Shown: positions 1-11,154 of the stretch, one piece after another
Layout: each line of letters starts with the position of its first letter
Numbering within the stretch: position 1 is the first letter of the stretch
Source of the DNA: Athripsodes cinereus
Lineage: Eukaryota; Arthropoda; Insecta; Trichoptera; Leptoceridae
Assembly (NCBI GenBank): GCA_947579605.1
Contig: OX388307.1
Span: 31,783,237 to 31,847,236 of the forward strand
DNA: 64,000 nt
Direction: 5' to 3'
The notes under the pieces: model-generated
The model's database searches: none
Told to the model about the DNA's origin: nothing
Seen by the model: the letters and a program-made list of their open reading frames with translations, nothing else
Position numbers and translations under genes: made by a program

Positions 1-78
1 AACGAAAGATGAGAACTTTATCAATCTCTGTCTATCTAAGCCATCAAGAATTCTCCCACAAGTGAGGTAGCAAGCAGA

Positions 79-275
79 CATCCTCATCATCACCCTCAAC
101 TCTCCTCTCGGGAGGACAGGACAGGACAGAAACCAGCCTCCTCCATTCAGAGCGTCTCTGTGCCAATCGCGTCACCTCTTCCCAAAACATTCCCTGCGCT
201 CTGATGTTGCTGTCATAGGAACGGTGTATTGTGAAAGAGGGACGCCCGGGCTGACGGAACCCTTGGGAACGGAAG
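79..275 (-). pseudogene. RTE-type LINE, truncated 3' end
   Basis: The minus-strand translation matches the last ~60 residues of the intact LINE ORF at 57396-60515 (GRPSFTIHRSYD and RRSEWRRLVS are shared). It also has the same CAT/ATG-type tail at its 3' end (near 79-95). A short duplication (ggacaggacaggacag) close to the end removes the normal stop. Everything upstream of the last fifth of a kilobase is missing, as expected for a 5'-truncated LINE copy. Confidence 0.85.
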
Positions 276-690
276 AACAGACACCAAGCAGACAAGCTTT
301 ATATATTAAAGATGTTAGCTGTCTTCTTTGTGCCAATAAAAATTAGAATATTTAGGATGGGTGGAAACCCTCTTTATTTTTTCAAACATTGTGCGTGCGT
401 GATTTGAAGTTTTTCTGTCTTTATTTTGTATGTAGGTACATTTAATTTCTGAGGTGTACACTGTTTGAATGTAAGACTGCTGGAATATTATTGTTTATAT
501 TTGTATTTTATTTGCCTTTCTTGTATTGTAGGTAGGTATATCATACATACTGAATTAAATAAATAAATAAATAAACACCTGCCTTTTGCTAGTTAAAGAT
601 ATACAACGTGTTTTATTACAAACGAATCTGCGTCTTTTATAGAACGTTCGAAAAATTGCAGAAGAAGGTGAGAGGCCTATTTTTTGCCAG
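276..690. repeat. Dispersed repeat D fragment split by a LINE 3' UTR
   Basis: Bases 276-365 and 575-690 carry pieces of the dispersed repeat called D here (landmarks: gtgccaa..aaaatt, aggatgggtgg, acacctgccttttrcag). Between them, 370-574 is A/T-rich non-coding DNA ending in (AATA)n at 553-574, which looks like a LINE 3' UTR with tail on the plus strand. Confidence 0.5.
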
Positions 691-964
691 GGTTTCCACT
701 GGAGTAGATAAATATGAATGTTTTATTTATTATAATTTTACCCTATTTTGTTCGCTCGTTTGCCAATAATTTTTCGTCGATATTTTAGTTCATATAGTTT
801 TATAACTAGGTAGGTACAGACTGGAAGTATTCAATTTAAAATTTGTCTCTAGTTGCAGTTTTACAGATTGCAATTTTGATAAAAACGCTCGCATCGCAGT
901 TTTCAATATCAATACATACTATTCGATAAATTTATTGTTCAATATTAAATTCAACGTTCAATTT

Positions 965-1345
965 TGCGTGAAAATAGTATCTTCTTCTTCTATCAGGTCC
1001 CCCCGACGTTGGCGATCACTCTGGAGAATGCCTCTCTGTCTCGTGCTGTGCGGACCAGAGGCCTGAATCAATAACACGTTTTCACGTTACGTTTTCGTTG
1101 CGTTAACGTTCGAGTATAGACAAAGTTGCAAGCAAGTGTCAATTTCGTTGCTAAGATACCAATAGTTACGAAAATTAACACTTTGGCGCAACATCGTCTG
1201 CATTTGAACGCTAGCTAAATTGACTCAGGCCTCAGTTCTCCCATCCGTGTTATTCCGGTCCATTGCCGTATATTCCGCAGCCATGACATCTGCCTCCTTC
1301 CTACTCCACGACGTCCCTCAATCTTGCCTTCTATAATCAACTGCA
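965..1345 (-). pseudogene. LINE C-terminal remnant split by a MITE
   Basis: Minus-strand reading gives IEGKIEGRRGVGRRQMSWLR and IRQWTGITRMGEL upstream, then ARDREAFSRVIANV before a stop near 985. This is the typical C-terminal tail of insect LINE reverse transcriptases. The two halves are separated by the insertion at 1058-1234. Only the 3' end survives. Confidence 0.75.
1058..1234. mobile_element. Short TIR element (MITE), GGCCYGAAG type
   Basis: Starts aggcctgaatc and ends gactcaggcct, giving inverted ends. The interior (gttacgttttcg, acgaaaattaacac, gcaac-tcgtct) matches the 160-bp element at 50391-50550. It interrupts a LINE reading frame, which marks its boundaries within a few bases. 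It has no coding capacity. Confidence 0.65.
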
Positions 1346-1487
1346 GAAGTCGATATTTATATTTGGGTTAGCTGAACTCGCCCTCTGTATATTGATTGTA
1401 TTTAATTTGAATGTATACCTTTTATGTAATTGTTTTTAATCAATGTGCAGTAAAGAATGAATAAATAAATAAATAAATAAATTTATC
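1345..1487 (+). repeat. LINE-J 3' end with AATA tail
   Basis: Carries the block gggttagctgaactcgc..ctctgtatattgattg, then acctttatgtaattg and an (AATA)n tail at 1459-1483. The same 3' end recurs at 32131-32290 (minus), 50228-50313 and 52680-54762. In the last copy it follows a recognisable reverse transcriptase C-terminus, so this is a LINE 3' UTR. Confidence 0.7.
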
Positions 1488-1649
1488 GCCTCGCAGGATG
1501 TGGCCCAAATATGAGACTTTACGAACCTTGATATTTGTCAGGAGCTCTCTATTTATAATATAACGAAAATAGTATAACAAAAAAATACAGCTGAAATATC
1601 CACTGGTTGCCCCACTATTGAGAAATGCTGTAATGAGATAACGCAACAT

Positions 1650-1765
1650 TACACACAGATCGAGCTAGTCTCAAACTTGGATACTAATCTTGTATTATAG
1701 GTACTTACGCGACGATACACATATTATTATACAATGCATTAAACACACAAAATATATAAACCAAA
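1650..1765 (-). repeat. SINE-B / LINE tail fragment
   Basis: On the minus strand this reads like the 3' body of the SINE at 14922-15165 (shared: taatacaagatt, gactagctcgatctgtgtg), diverged by many substitutions. The tRNA-like head is missing. Confidence 0.55.
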
Positions 1766-1837
1766 TTCTCCTGTCGGCAATGCTATAAAATTATTAAGTG
1801 ATTCGAATGTTCATGTTGATATTTTCAACATGACATA

Positions 1838-2160
1838 CCTACAATGACTTTATCGCCAGGGTAGAAAATCTCCTTTGATTCTGTTGTTTCTTTTTAATGA
1901 TGTTTCTCTTATATTTTTCTTCTTCTCTATCTTGATGTTTTTTTTTTAGTTTTTTTCGGATTTTGCTTTGTTTTTTTTTTATTTTCCTGCTGAGATCGCA
2001 TTGGCAAAAAGCTGTTATGGTCTCAGTCCAGGGTGACATTTTTAGTATAATTATAATAATAATAACCAGACCCAGGACAATTTCAAGTGGGTCATTCTTC
2101 ATTTTGCCTTTAAATTCGAACATTACTGACATCATTTCATTTCCTAATTTTGATTGATCA
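1838..2160. repeat. Low-complexity stretch with a small dispersed repeat
   Basis: Long T runs (1937-1985) and (ATA)n at 2045-2065 flank a block (cgcattggcaaaaagctgtta.. about 1993-2040) that recurs at 15765-15805 (minus) and 33605-33630. Reading frames on both strands here are rich in K/I/F and look like by-products of base composition. Confidence 0.35.
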
Positions 2161-3660
2161 TACCAGGATTAGTATTTCGAATGAAAGATATTTAAAATTT
2201 TGAAATAAACACACACATGTAACAAATAAAACTCATTTACCTATATATCAAAAATACCAAAAAAATATCACACAAAATTTATTGTCTCACATAAAAAAAT
2301 TAATAAAATATTTTTTTCATCGGCTTACATGGCTATAGTAATGATTACTTTATACAATATTGAAATTCAAAACAATAAAAAAATATATCAAAAACTTTCA
2401 TGTCTTTTGTTTCGTCGAAAATGATAAAAAAATGCCTAATGATAATACATATATGTACCTAATAATACGAGTAATTGAAAATTCAAAAACCTACTTTTGT
2501 GACAAAACAATACCGAAAACAAAAGAGTTATAATAAAACAAAATAAATTTTATAAAACATACTTACCCACGTTATATAATAAAGCTATAACAAATAAACA
2601 GCTATGCATGTTTGTTATGATGGCCACATTTATAAAAATATATAAATATATGAGTTCGTCTTTATAATATGAAGTACGTATGTTTGTCTAAATTGAATCC
2701 TTTTTAGACCATGTTTTTAGATTCCTTTGTTTTGCTTCACATTCACGATGCAAGTATAGATATAACATAACATGCATGGATAATTCGCACAGAATGAGCT
2801 TGTTCCAAATTGAGATATGAAGTAAATGCTGATGCAATCAATGATATTTTTTTATACTTGTAATAGATTCCTTAGTAGCGTCGGTTATAAATACTAGTAA
2901 TATATATTTTAATATGATGGTGTGGTATAGACGACATGATTGTACTCTCGAAGGAAACGAAACAATATTCATGTTGATATGAAATTGTATGTAGTATTAT
3001 TTGTTATTTGTTAAAAACAGGGATGAGTTTTTCAAAATAACAATAATACTGAAAGTCATTCCGTCCCCGTAAATCACATTTGGATATGTTAAATGACACC
3101 CACCAAAGAACTCCTTCGTCTAGATTTATCTCTATATCGTATCATTGAAATTACTAAAAATATTATGAAGACGCACTCCACCTCACAGGTAATAACGTTA
3201 CTAGATTTTGAAATCCAAGATGGACAAAAAGGGTAGTCGATACAGAATTCGTGAAAATGTAAGAAGTAGAGATTTTTTTACTTCGTAATGTTCCCCGAGA
3301 ACCTTCGTAAACACCACCCAATAACAATGTTCAGGAGCTAAATTGAAGACATTGTTCTTCCAACATAGTTTCCCGCATCTTTGAGATGAATGCTCCATTG
3401 AACGGCGCCGAATAAATTGTCCTTAATACAAACATACATTCAACATGTAATATTACTCGTTATTTTATCATCCTTGTTTGTGCTTTTATACATTGTTCAT
3501 CAAACATATCGTTATATCATAATTTGTATTTACTTACATATAAATAGTACCTATACCAACACACATTAGGGGAAACTGGGGACACTTCATACTCTAGACA
3601 GATCTGTATATTTGTGATTAATTTCACATCAACATGTTCCTTCTCTACAATATACCCTTG
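2161..3660. other. AT-rich DNA, nothing recognised
   Basis: No coding pattern, TIR, tail or tandem repeat stands out in this 1.5 kb. Short frames (such as 3201-3398, minus) show no recognisable motif. Confidence 0.5.
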
Positions 3661-3670
3661 GAGAGTAAAA

Positions 3671-4151
3671 GGTAAAAGTAAATGTATGCAAGCGAAATTT
3701 GGACGTGGTTGAAAAAGGATGAGAGTGGAGTAAATGCTGTGGAGATGCGTTCACTGAGAAGAATGGTTGGTAAAACGTTGCGAGATAGAGTGAAGAATGA
3801 GGATATCAGGAGAATGAGCGGATGTGAGAGGAGTGTTGTGGATAGAATGCCTGTAAACAAGTTGAGATGGTTTGGACATGTTGAGCGAATGCAAGATGAA
3901 AGGATGACGAAGAGCATGTATTTATCTGAAAGAAGGGGTGTGAGGAAGCCCGGACGTCCAAGAACCACGTGGCTTGATCACGTGGACCAAATTTTTAAGG
4001 ACGGACGCGTGCTGAGTAAGAGAAATCGGCGTGCATGTATGAGAAACTCGATGAATGTAGAGAAAGCGAAAGAAGTATGCAAGGGTAGATCTATATGGCG
4101 TTCCGTTCTCTCTGCTTACCCCTCCTGGGACATGGCGTGAGGGTATAGTAT
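3671..4151 (+). pseudogene. LINE-A fragment, C-terminal 152 codons
   Basis: The frame 3682-4140 matches the last ~150 residues of the 707-codon ORF at 43973-46096: shared EIWTWLKKDES, NKLRWFGHVERM and GRPRTTWLDHVDQI, ending at the same stop. A short repeat agagtaaaa at 3662-3670 and 4152-4160 is a likely target-site duplication. The copy therefore consists only of a 3' fragment, followed by a very short 3' UTR (gagggtatagtat). The frame is open but lacks all polymerase motifs. Confidence 0.9.
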
Positions 4152-4160
4152 AGAGTAAAA

Positions 4161-5176
4161 AGTTTATCCCTTCAAATTCTCACTAGGTATATTTTTTAAT
4201 GGTGATGATTTATTTTAATGATTTTTATAGTTTTTTGTACAAAGTTAGGTTTGATGCTTTTTCTCGATTCGAAAATAAAACCAACTATCTCAATCGTATA
4301 TAGCGCTGTACAAACTTTGCTAAGTAGGTATGTATTTATTTATTACACAATAAAATGCATACCTATGTAAGCCTTTATAATTTTTAAATAAGAAATATGT
4401 GTAAGTTTTAAAAATATTAATGATAGGTAATAATCAACTTGACATTTTTTTAAGATGCGCCGTTTTGTGGAAAAACCACCGCAAAGGCCCATTCAAGAAT
4501 CATAACTACTTCTGAATAATAGAAACTTTAACCTCACCTTGAACACCTCCACACTCTCCAGAGTTCGCGAATCATAGAAAATTTTGATTCACGGCAAAGA
4601 ACCAGCCACGCAGAAGGGGAAAAAAGAAAGAAATCGTGAAAAATATCTATTGGATACGCAATTACAACTTAGATAATATTTGAGTTCAAATATTTGTAAG
4701 TGTATCAACTCTCCCTAGTTTCCTCTGTAAGAGAAACTTTCATTATTATTGTTGATGTTACAATACATATACTCGTATATACGCATACCGTTAGAGTCCT
4801 AGTATGGTAATTAGAAGATCGCGTGTGCTAATAGGACAAAGTGAACACGTGTAATAGGGCAATACCAACCATATTATAATATAATAAACAAAGATAACAA
4901 TACTAAGCACCTTTTTACTTTATTGCAATTTGCTTTTGTTGTTTATTGGATGCTTAACCTCATCTTCGTCTTCTTGTTCTTCTCCTTCTTAAATGTTTCC
5001 TTCAAGAATACAAAGTAGAATTAAATAACTCTTATATTGTCAAACTCAAACATTGTCAAAAGTAATAAGAATATTACTCAATAGAGATCTTATCTGCACA
5101 ACCGACAGATTGTGCAAAATTAGTTCAAATACAATATGTGGTTGTGCAGACGTGTTGTTCTTCAATAAATATTCTT
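4161..5176. other. AT-rich DNA, nothing recognised
   Basis: About 1 kb without a supported gene or clear element ends. It has scattered T/A runs and a CTT-rich stretch near 4955-4990. Confidence 0.5.
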
Positions 5177-5188
5177 AAAATTTTACTC

Positions 5189-6013
5189 TATGGGAAGTGT
5201 GAAAGCGATATTGAAAGGAGAAAAGTTGCTGGCAATAAGGTAAATGGTGCAATCCGACCAATAATTGCAAATAGAAACATATCCACCACAGCTAAAAGGT
5301 TGGTGCACTCTGCTATCTTAGTGCCAACACTTATGTATGAAAGTGAGACGTAGACATGGTTAAAGAAGGATGAAAGTGGCATAAATGCAGTTGAAATGAA
5401 ATCGTTGAGAAGGATGTGTGGTAAAAGTCTGAGAGATTGTGTGCGTAACAGTGATATACGAAAGGAATGTGGAATGAAAGTTGGTGTAATAACAAGTATG
5501 AATGTAAATAAGTTAAGATGGTTTGGGCACGTGGAAAGAATGAATGAGGACAGAATGACTAAGAAGATATATTTGGCTGAGAGGAATGGTGCTCAGAGAC
5601 GTGGACGTTCGAGAATGAAATGACAAGATCATTTAAATCAAATCCTACAGGACGGTCACGTGTTGAGCACATTGAACAGGAGAGCATGCATGAGGATTTT
5701 TTTTTTATTTTTATTTATTCCACAGAGACACACACAGAGAGTTGACAAAACATTAATAAAATAAGAAACATTGATCCGGCCAGGCCAACCCCCCAATTAA
5801 GCGTGTCTACATCATGCACGTTCAAACAAAATTATACAAAAAAAAAAGAAACATAATGGTAAAAACTAAACAATGCTAGTCCAGTAAAACAGTTAAAAAT
5901 TGTATGACAGTGACGGAAGCGAAAGATGTATGCAAAGATAGAAGGAAGTGGTGCTCGATCCTTTCTGCCTACCCCGCGAGGGAAGCGGCGTGATGGCATG
6001 TATGTATGTATGT
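5189..6013 (+). pseudogene. LINE-B fragment with nested insertion
   Basis: Flanked by a perfect 12-bp direct repeat AAAATTTTACTC (5177-5188 and 6014-6025), the target duplication. Reading from about 5200 gives DIERRKVAG, LKKDESGINAVEM, NKLRWFGHVERMNEDRMTKK and, after the insertion, TVTEAKDVCKDRRKW, ending YPAREAA. Two tryptophan codons became stops (TAG near 5351 and TGA near 5621), so the copy is dead. The tail is (ATGT)n immediately after the stop. LINE-B is related to, but distinct from, LINE-A. Confidence 0.9.
5697..5897 (-). mobile_element. Poly-A element inserted in LINE-B
   Basis: The LINE-B text gcatgagga..attgtatgac is interrupted here compared with the copy at 46570-47085. The insert begins with a T run on the plus strand (a poly-A tail on the minus strand), so it is a minus-oriented retroposed fragment of about 200 bp. 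No coding sequence is visible. The exact ends are uncertain by a few bases. Confidence 0.6.
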
Positions 6014-6089
6014 AAAATTTTACTCCAGTAAAACACGAAAGATATGTTTAGCATCACCGTATCTTTCTTAGGTGGGATATACAATTAGC

Positions 6090-6500
6090 TAACTCTGTGT
6101 GATGAATATGCAAGCTGTCCTCTTCGAGCCAACACGATAAAGACATTTAGGATAGGCAAAATTCCTCATTACTAAAATAAAGATATTAAACACTTTATTG
6201 TGATATTTTACGAATGTTTGTCTTTAACAAGAGACTCAAATATACTATACCACCACGGCACATCCCACAAGGGGGGCTGGCAGCAGACCATCTGCATATC
6301 ATTAATAATATGTAAAGTAATTGTCATCTCCTTGCCAACAAATAATATGACATTCAGGATGGATGACAAGGCTCATCGCTGTATTTAAGATGTAATATGT
6401 CTTTTTTTTCGAACACCTGCCTTTTACAGGAAACACAAAATTTACAGGAAAGGGTGGAGACCAATTCTTTGCCGGGTCCTCTACGGAAAAATCCTAGATG
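6090..6500. repeat. Dispersed repeat D, long copy
   Basis: Carries the full set of D landmarks: accaccacggcacatcccac, gccaacaaataatatgacattcaggatgg (in part), cgctgtatttaagatg, acacctgccttttacagga, gggtggagaccaattc and gccgggtcctctacgga. Several other copies in both orientations share this order. It is non-coding and its class (SINE or LINE-derived) is not settled. Confidence 0.55.
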
Positions 6501-6559
6501 ACTCTTAAATAAGTGGATGACCTTTGAACATAGAAAAAGAAAATGTAAATTTAACACAT

Positions 6560-7170
6560 GAAACTACCGTATAAGGTATAGAAACTACCATCAAAAGGGT
6601 TGCTATCGTTCAAACCATGCGCCTCAATTAATAAAAAAATTAAATTTATTGATTTGTTTTTGAGGGTCTATTTTTTATGGTAATAAAGGGAGGATACAAG
6701 GAGGAGAATTATTTCTATGTGAATAAGTGATAAGCAGGTATATTACGCAGTGTGATTACGAAAAAAAAGGAAGCTGACTGGTCGAATACCAGTTGTTGAA
6801 GTTAGTTAAGTGGTGTGAAAAGGACTCAACTCATGAACCATGTAAAAGGTTATAGTATGTTGTGTGTACCAATTTATTGGCTATTACCATTATCAGTCGA
6901 ATCTGCGATTTAAGCGCAATATCATACATTCATTATTTCATTCATATATTGTAATATCATACAACTGTTCGAATGGGGTAAACAGAGGGGTTCAATAATT
7001 CATACAATCAATATAATATAGGTACCTATAGTGATAATAATTCACTTACTTACTCACTGCTGGCTTTTGTGTCTCCGTTGCTGAATACAGGCCTCTTCAG
7101 AACTTTTCCATTTCCTTCTATGTCAAGAAAAACAAACGCACGTCTTTGACTGTCCAGTTTCATAACTTAA
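6560..7170. other. AT-rich DNA, nothing recognised
   Basis: No gene, element end or tandem repeat that I can support. Confidence 0.45.
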
Positions 7171-7175
7171 CAATT

Positions 7176-7340
7176 AGAAATATTTATTTATTTATTTACA
7201 AATATTTACGGCCAAAGCCTTTAACATGTTAAACCTCTGTATACATACAAAACATGTAAACAAAGGAAAGGTCTGTTACAAAAAAGACACAAAACAATTA
7301 GACTAAAGAAACCAGAGTTTAACAGACAATATAACATTTA
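7176..7340 (-). repeat. Repeat R: (TTTA)n-headed LINE/SINE 3' end
   Basis: Begins with (TTTA)n, then tttacggccaaagcctttaacatg. Related blocks occur at 8286-8440, 41919-42290 and 63447-63650, each starting with (TTTA)n and followed by a 'cgg..aagcct.t.acatg' signature. Read on the minus strand these are 3' ends with (TAAA)n tails. Confidence 0.5.
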
Positions 7341-7528
7341 TCATGTGAATTAATCTTTGTATATTTCAAAATTTAATACCAATAAAATCAAAATTTTCGG
7401 AGTATTCGACTTGTTGAGTTAGACAGTCGTCCACTAGAGAGTCAGTCATCTTTTCCATCAGACATCTTCAGGAAAGTTGGAAGTCATTTTATATTTTATT
7501 ACTTAAAAAGAAAAATCAATTAGCGACA

Positions 7529-8202
7529 TAATTCTGTGGTGACAAGGTAAAGGGGCGTGAGTCAGTTTTGCAGTATCTAGTACCTCACACCCTTGATGCC
7601 ATTACTTTGTGAGGTATGGTATATACCAGGGATGTTGCGAATATTCGCATCCGCATCCGCAAATGCGGATCTTCCGCATGTATTTGGACATCTGCATCCG
7701 CATCCGCATCCGCAATAATCGATGCGGATGTTATTGCGGATGCGGATGTAAGACAATTTGCGACAAGAAAGAAATGGGGCGGGGCCGGCGAAAGGCGCGT
7801 GCCGTTTGCACTTGACATTAACCAATGGGAACGAAAATAATGGTGACAAGATCCGACGCGTTTTTATTTTTGCCGGTTTTATTTTATTTTTGCAAATAAC
7901 AAAGAAAAAAAAAATTTCGACAAAAAATCCATGATATTATTGTAGCAAAAATTTCGTCACATATTTGACAGTGGGGCCTACCAACTAAGATAGTTCCTAC
8001 TTTTTTCTATAATATCTTTTTTCTATAATAACATCCGCATCCGCATCCGCGGATGTGAGCCTTCAATAATCCGCATCCGCATTCACATCCGCGGATGTGT
8101 AAAAATCGACATCCGCAACATCCCTGGTATATTTCTGTGGAGGGAATAACTCAATACTGCAAAACTGACTCATGCCCCTTTACCTTGTCACCACAGAATT
8201 AT
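7529..8202. mobile_element. TIR element carrying a nested hAT MITE
   Basis: The outer ends form a nearly perfect inverted repeat of more than 40 bp: attctgtggtgacaaggtaa with ggggcgtgagtcag at 7531-7576, and its complement at 8155-8200 (one visible mismatch, cgtg against catg). Most of the interior is the hAT-type MITE at 7627-8126, leaving only about 170 bp of the original element. No transposase is encoded. Confidence 0.75.
7627..8126 (+). mobile_element. hAT-type MITE with GGATGC hexamer arrays, copy 1
   Basis: Starts CAGGGATGTTGCG and ends with its complement CATCCCTG, the terminal signature of hAT transposons. The flanks gtatatac (7619-7626) and gtatattt (8127-8134) look like an 8-bp target duplication with two changes. 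Runs of gcatcc/ggatgc near both ends are subterminal repeats. The core (gacaagatccgacgcg, ttgccggttttatttt, gacagtggggcctaccaac) is shared with copies at 47979-48985 and 51601-52100. At 500 bp with no transposase it is non-autonomous. Small reading frames on both strands are repeats read as protein. Confidence 0.88.
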
Positions 8203-8285
8203 AAAGAAGGAATTAAATGAGGAATGAGAAAACCATAATAAAAATAATAAAATAGTAAAAAGTCACAGTGGATATTCAAAGGAAA

Positions 8286-8440
8286 TGTTTTATTTATTTT
8301 TTATATTTATTTTACATAAACTCACGGCATAAGCCTATTACATGTTGAAATAAATATAAGTATACAAATACTAACAAATTGATGTGACAAATATCATAAA
8401 ATACTACAACATTAAAATTAAGAAACCAAATGATCAACAA
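8286..8440 (-). repeat. Repeat R copy
   Basis: The (TTTA)-rich start is followed by acggcataagcctattacatg, the R signature. Confidence 0.45.
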
Positions 8441-8454
8441 TAAACAGAGAACCA

Positions 8455-8525
8455 ATTTTGTGTGTTCATGTTGAATTATTTATAATTAATTCAACATGAA
8501 CTTCCACCAAGAACCGTCACTTCAA
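8455..8525. repeat. Palindrome and 'aaccgtc' repeat
   Basis: gttcatgttgaatta (8465-8479) pairs with taattcaacatgaac (8488-8502) around an 8-base loop. The text after it (cttccaccaagaaccgtc) recurs at 14450-14475 and, diverged, at 56185-56205 and 56925-56945, so this is the edge of a dispersed repeat. Confidence 0.45.
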
Positions 8526-9900
8526 AAAAATAACTTTAACATTGAAATGTAGTGATGGAATAGATTATAGTAAACACAGTCTTATTTATCTACTGTACAT
8601 AATATAATGTTTTCTGTTTGTATATGTGTATGTCCGTATGTGGTATAAGTACATATATTATTATTGTTCATAGTATGTATGTTAGGACGGAGGACTCGCG
8701 TGACGCTACGTGCTCGCACTAGTATTGCGTACGTGACCAACGTGGAAAATTGCGATCAGTTTAGTGGAAGACAAAAATACTCCAGGGGCGACGTAGGATA
8801 AAATTTAAACTTTTTCAAATAATACTTAATGACAATATTTTGTAATTTTTAATACCCGTTCAACACTCACGCGTCAAAATTCAAAGAAACTTTTTATTTT
8901 TTCTGAAACTAGTCGTTGAGCGATTTCGTACCATACCTACATAACGTATTTTTATGACACTTTTTTATTGCCTTCAAAAAATCTTTCACACAATAACCAA
9001 TCTTATACGTGGAACATTCCAAGCGATCTGGCAATGCTGCGCTATACCTAGTCCTAAATAGAGTACCCTTCTATAACTCAGTGCGAGTTTCAACTCCTTC
9101 CGTTTACTATAAGATTTTTGTGACTGCTATAAGTAAAGTTGTGCTTTGGTTTGCGTCACACAAAATGGAACATTGAAGGACCCACCGACCACCCGGATAG
9201 CGCAGAAGTCTAAAGACTTCCATTTGTCCAAAATTCTACACTTAACAAATCTTGTCCACACCGAAGGCACCATAGTGGGCAGCCTGAAAGACTGGCCGGC
9301 CAAACTACCAAACCGCCAAAACCTCCGTGTGAAATCTTTTGACTAATCTTCTTCAACGTGTCTCTATACGAGAGATGCAAAGAACAGATATGATTTTAAA
9401 TAAAAAATATACAAACATAAGCCGATTTTACAAATCATACAAAAACAAAAAATAAACAAAGAAAATAAAACAAGGGAAATAAATTGGAACAGCGGAATTT
9501 GGAGCAACATTGTGCCATTAAATTTCATTTCAACACCGTTAAAAGAGGCCTTCAAGTTCGAAAACCGATGTGTATATTTTTCGTGTACCTACTTATTTTT
9601 TCTTATTTATTAATAAGCAGAATGAAAACTAGACCGGTCCTGTATCACATGTTCAACAACACAAAGAGATAGTTTAGTAGAACCAAAGGTAGGGTTGAAG
9701 TATTGGTGCTGTGGAATCTTATGTTTTGTATTTTATCTTCCTGCAGTGGTAAAATGTGTTTGTTGTTACTAGCCCATGCAATACAATCATTATTTTTATT
9801 ATTGTTCACCTATGTACCCATTTATCTTTATAAAGAATTTAGCTATGAAATTCATAAACTATATTCGTACTTTTTAGTGGAGTAGTAATTATTTAAATTA
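8526..9900. other. Mixed AT-rich DNA, no supported gene
   Basis: The plus frame 9146-9346 (66 codons, ending NRQNLRVKSFD) has a more protein-like composition than its surroundings and may be a LINE C-terminus. I cannot confirm that from the sequence, so no gene is called. Confidence 0.35.
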
Positions 9901-9904
9901 ATTA

Positions 9905-10045
9905 TTTGTTAGACCATAACATCAATCGAGATTTAGAGCAGCTAAATGCTTACTTAAATCGACTGTATTTCATTGTCCTTTGCATAAAAAGGTTTGGAGA
10001 TCTATTGTTTCGGAGGCGAAGGTCCTGCTTTTCGGCCATTGGAAG
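9905..10045 (+). pseudogene. Decayed LINE C-terminus
   Basis: The text gatttagagcagctaaatgc .. aaggtttggagat..cggaggcgaaggtcctg..cggccattggaagtaagtaa resembles the remnant around the SINE at 56655-56840 (gatctagaggagctaaatgc .. aggcaaagatcctac..cggccatcggaagtaagtaa). Frameshifts and stops make it a dead fragment. Confidence 0.55.
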
Positions 10046-10179
10046 TAAGTAATTCTTTCTCATCGTCTGCGTCTGGCCGTCGATTTGGGACTTGGAATCG
10101 TTAAGCAATTAAAAATGTGCATACCTAAAGGCATTCACAATTTCACAAAAATTGGTAATTATAATGTTTTACTTTGACA

Positions 10180-10590
10180 AGTGACTAACTGTACGGAAAT
10201 GTTCAAGTTGTCCCCTTCAAGCCAATAAAAAATCAAGACAATCAGAATCGGTAGCACATAAGAATTAAAGATGTGAAATATCTTATTCCGTGGAGCATCT
10301 GACAAAAAATTGGTCTATCACTCTCATCCGTAAGTTTTTGAGTGTTATATAAAAGGCAGATTTTACATCTTGAATTTAGCGATGAGGTTTGGCACCCATT
10401 TTGGATGTGTTAATTTTTTTGGCACGAAGATGATGGCGTGCGTGTTTATTTCATGCAGCTGGTCTGCTGGCTACCATACTTTGTTCGTGAGGTTTTATGA
10501 GCACCTGTCTTTTACAGAATACTGGAAAATTAGAGTAAAGAGTGCGAGAACTTTAATATATCGGGGACTCCAGAGAACATAATAATATAG
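10180..10590. repeat. Two D repeats in opposite orientation
   Basis: Plus-oriented D landmarks (gccaataaaaaatcaagaca, attaaagatgtgaaatatc at 10220-10290 and gagcacctgtcttttacag at about 10500) flank minus-oriented ones (ttttacatcttgaatttagc, gatgaggtttggcacccatt, atgcagctggtctgctggct at 10355-10480). One copy appears to be inserted in, or rearranged against, the other. Confidence 0.5.
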
Positions 10591-10599
10591 TAAAATATA

Positions 10600-11150
10600 A
10601 TTTTAGAAATAAATTCCTTTCTTAAGTAAGTGGTTAAGTTTAACAATTACTGCAGATTGAAACTTGTTCAGGATAGCTTCTCCATCTTTTGACCAGACAC
10701 AGCTGAAGCATCGTCTAGCCAACGACCAACAGCGCAAAGTGGTTAACACATAATCCTCTTGGGGTGGATGCTGTTATATAACAATGTGTCAAGCCACACC
10801 AACATCAAACCGAGATAACTTACTGTCGTATTTATTCAAATTTTCAATGTTTGGGTTATGAGTTATCAAGTAAACTTAGAAGTAAGATTAAGCTCCTTAA
10901 TAATTTTAGCAATGCCAGAATGTAATTTTTAACTTGGCATTACCAACACATGCCGAACACACTATACAAGACTCTACGTCAATAAATAATGAGTGTAGGT
11001 ACGTTATTATTTTATTTGACGAAATTTAAAAGACGTACATTTCATAACAGGTGATAAACATTCAGAACAATTTTGATGTACATATACATCAATTGTTGGT
11101 ACTTTCTTGGGATTATATCACATAATATTCATGTAAATATAAATACCTCG
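10600..11150. other. No recognised feature
   Basis: AT-rich DNA without coding or repeat structure that I can support. Confidence 0.4.
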
Positions 11151-11154
11151 TACA

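Noticed and set aside
7577..7849. Several overlapping frames on both strands with CGCGC-, DADAD- and IRIRI-type residues
   Set aside because: They are translations of the GGATGC hexamer arrays of the hAT MITE.
9146..9346. 66-codon plus frame ending NRQNLRVKSFD
   Set aside because: May be a LINE C-terminus, but no second copy or polymerase motif is visible here to support it.
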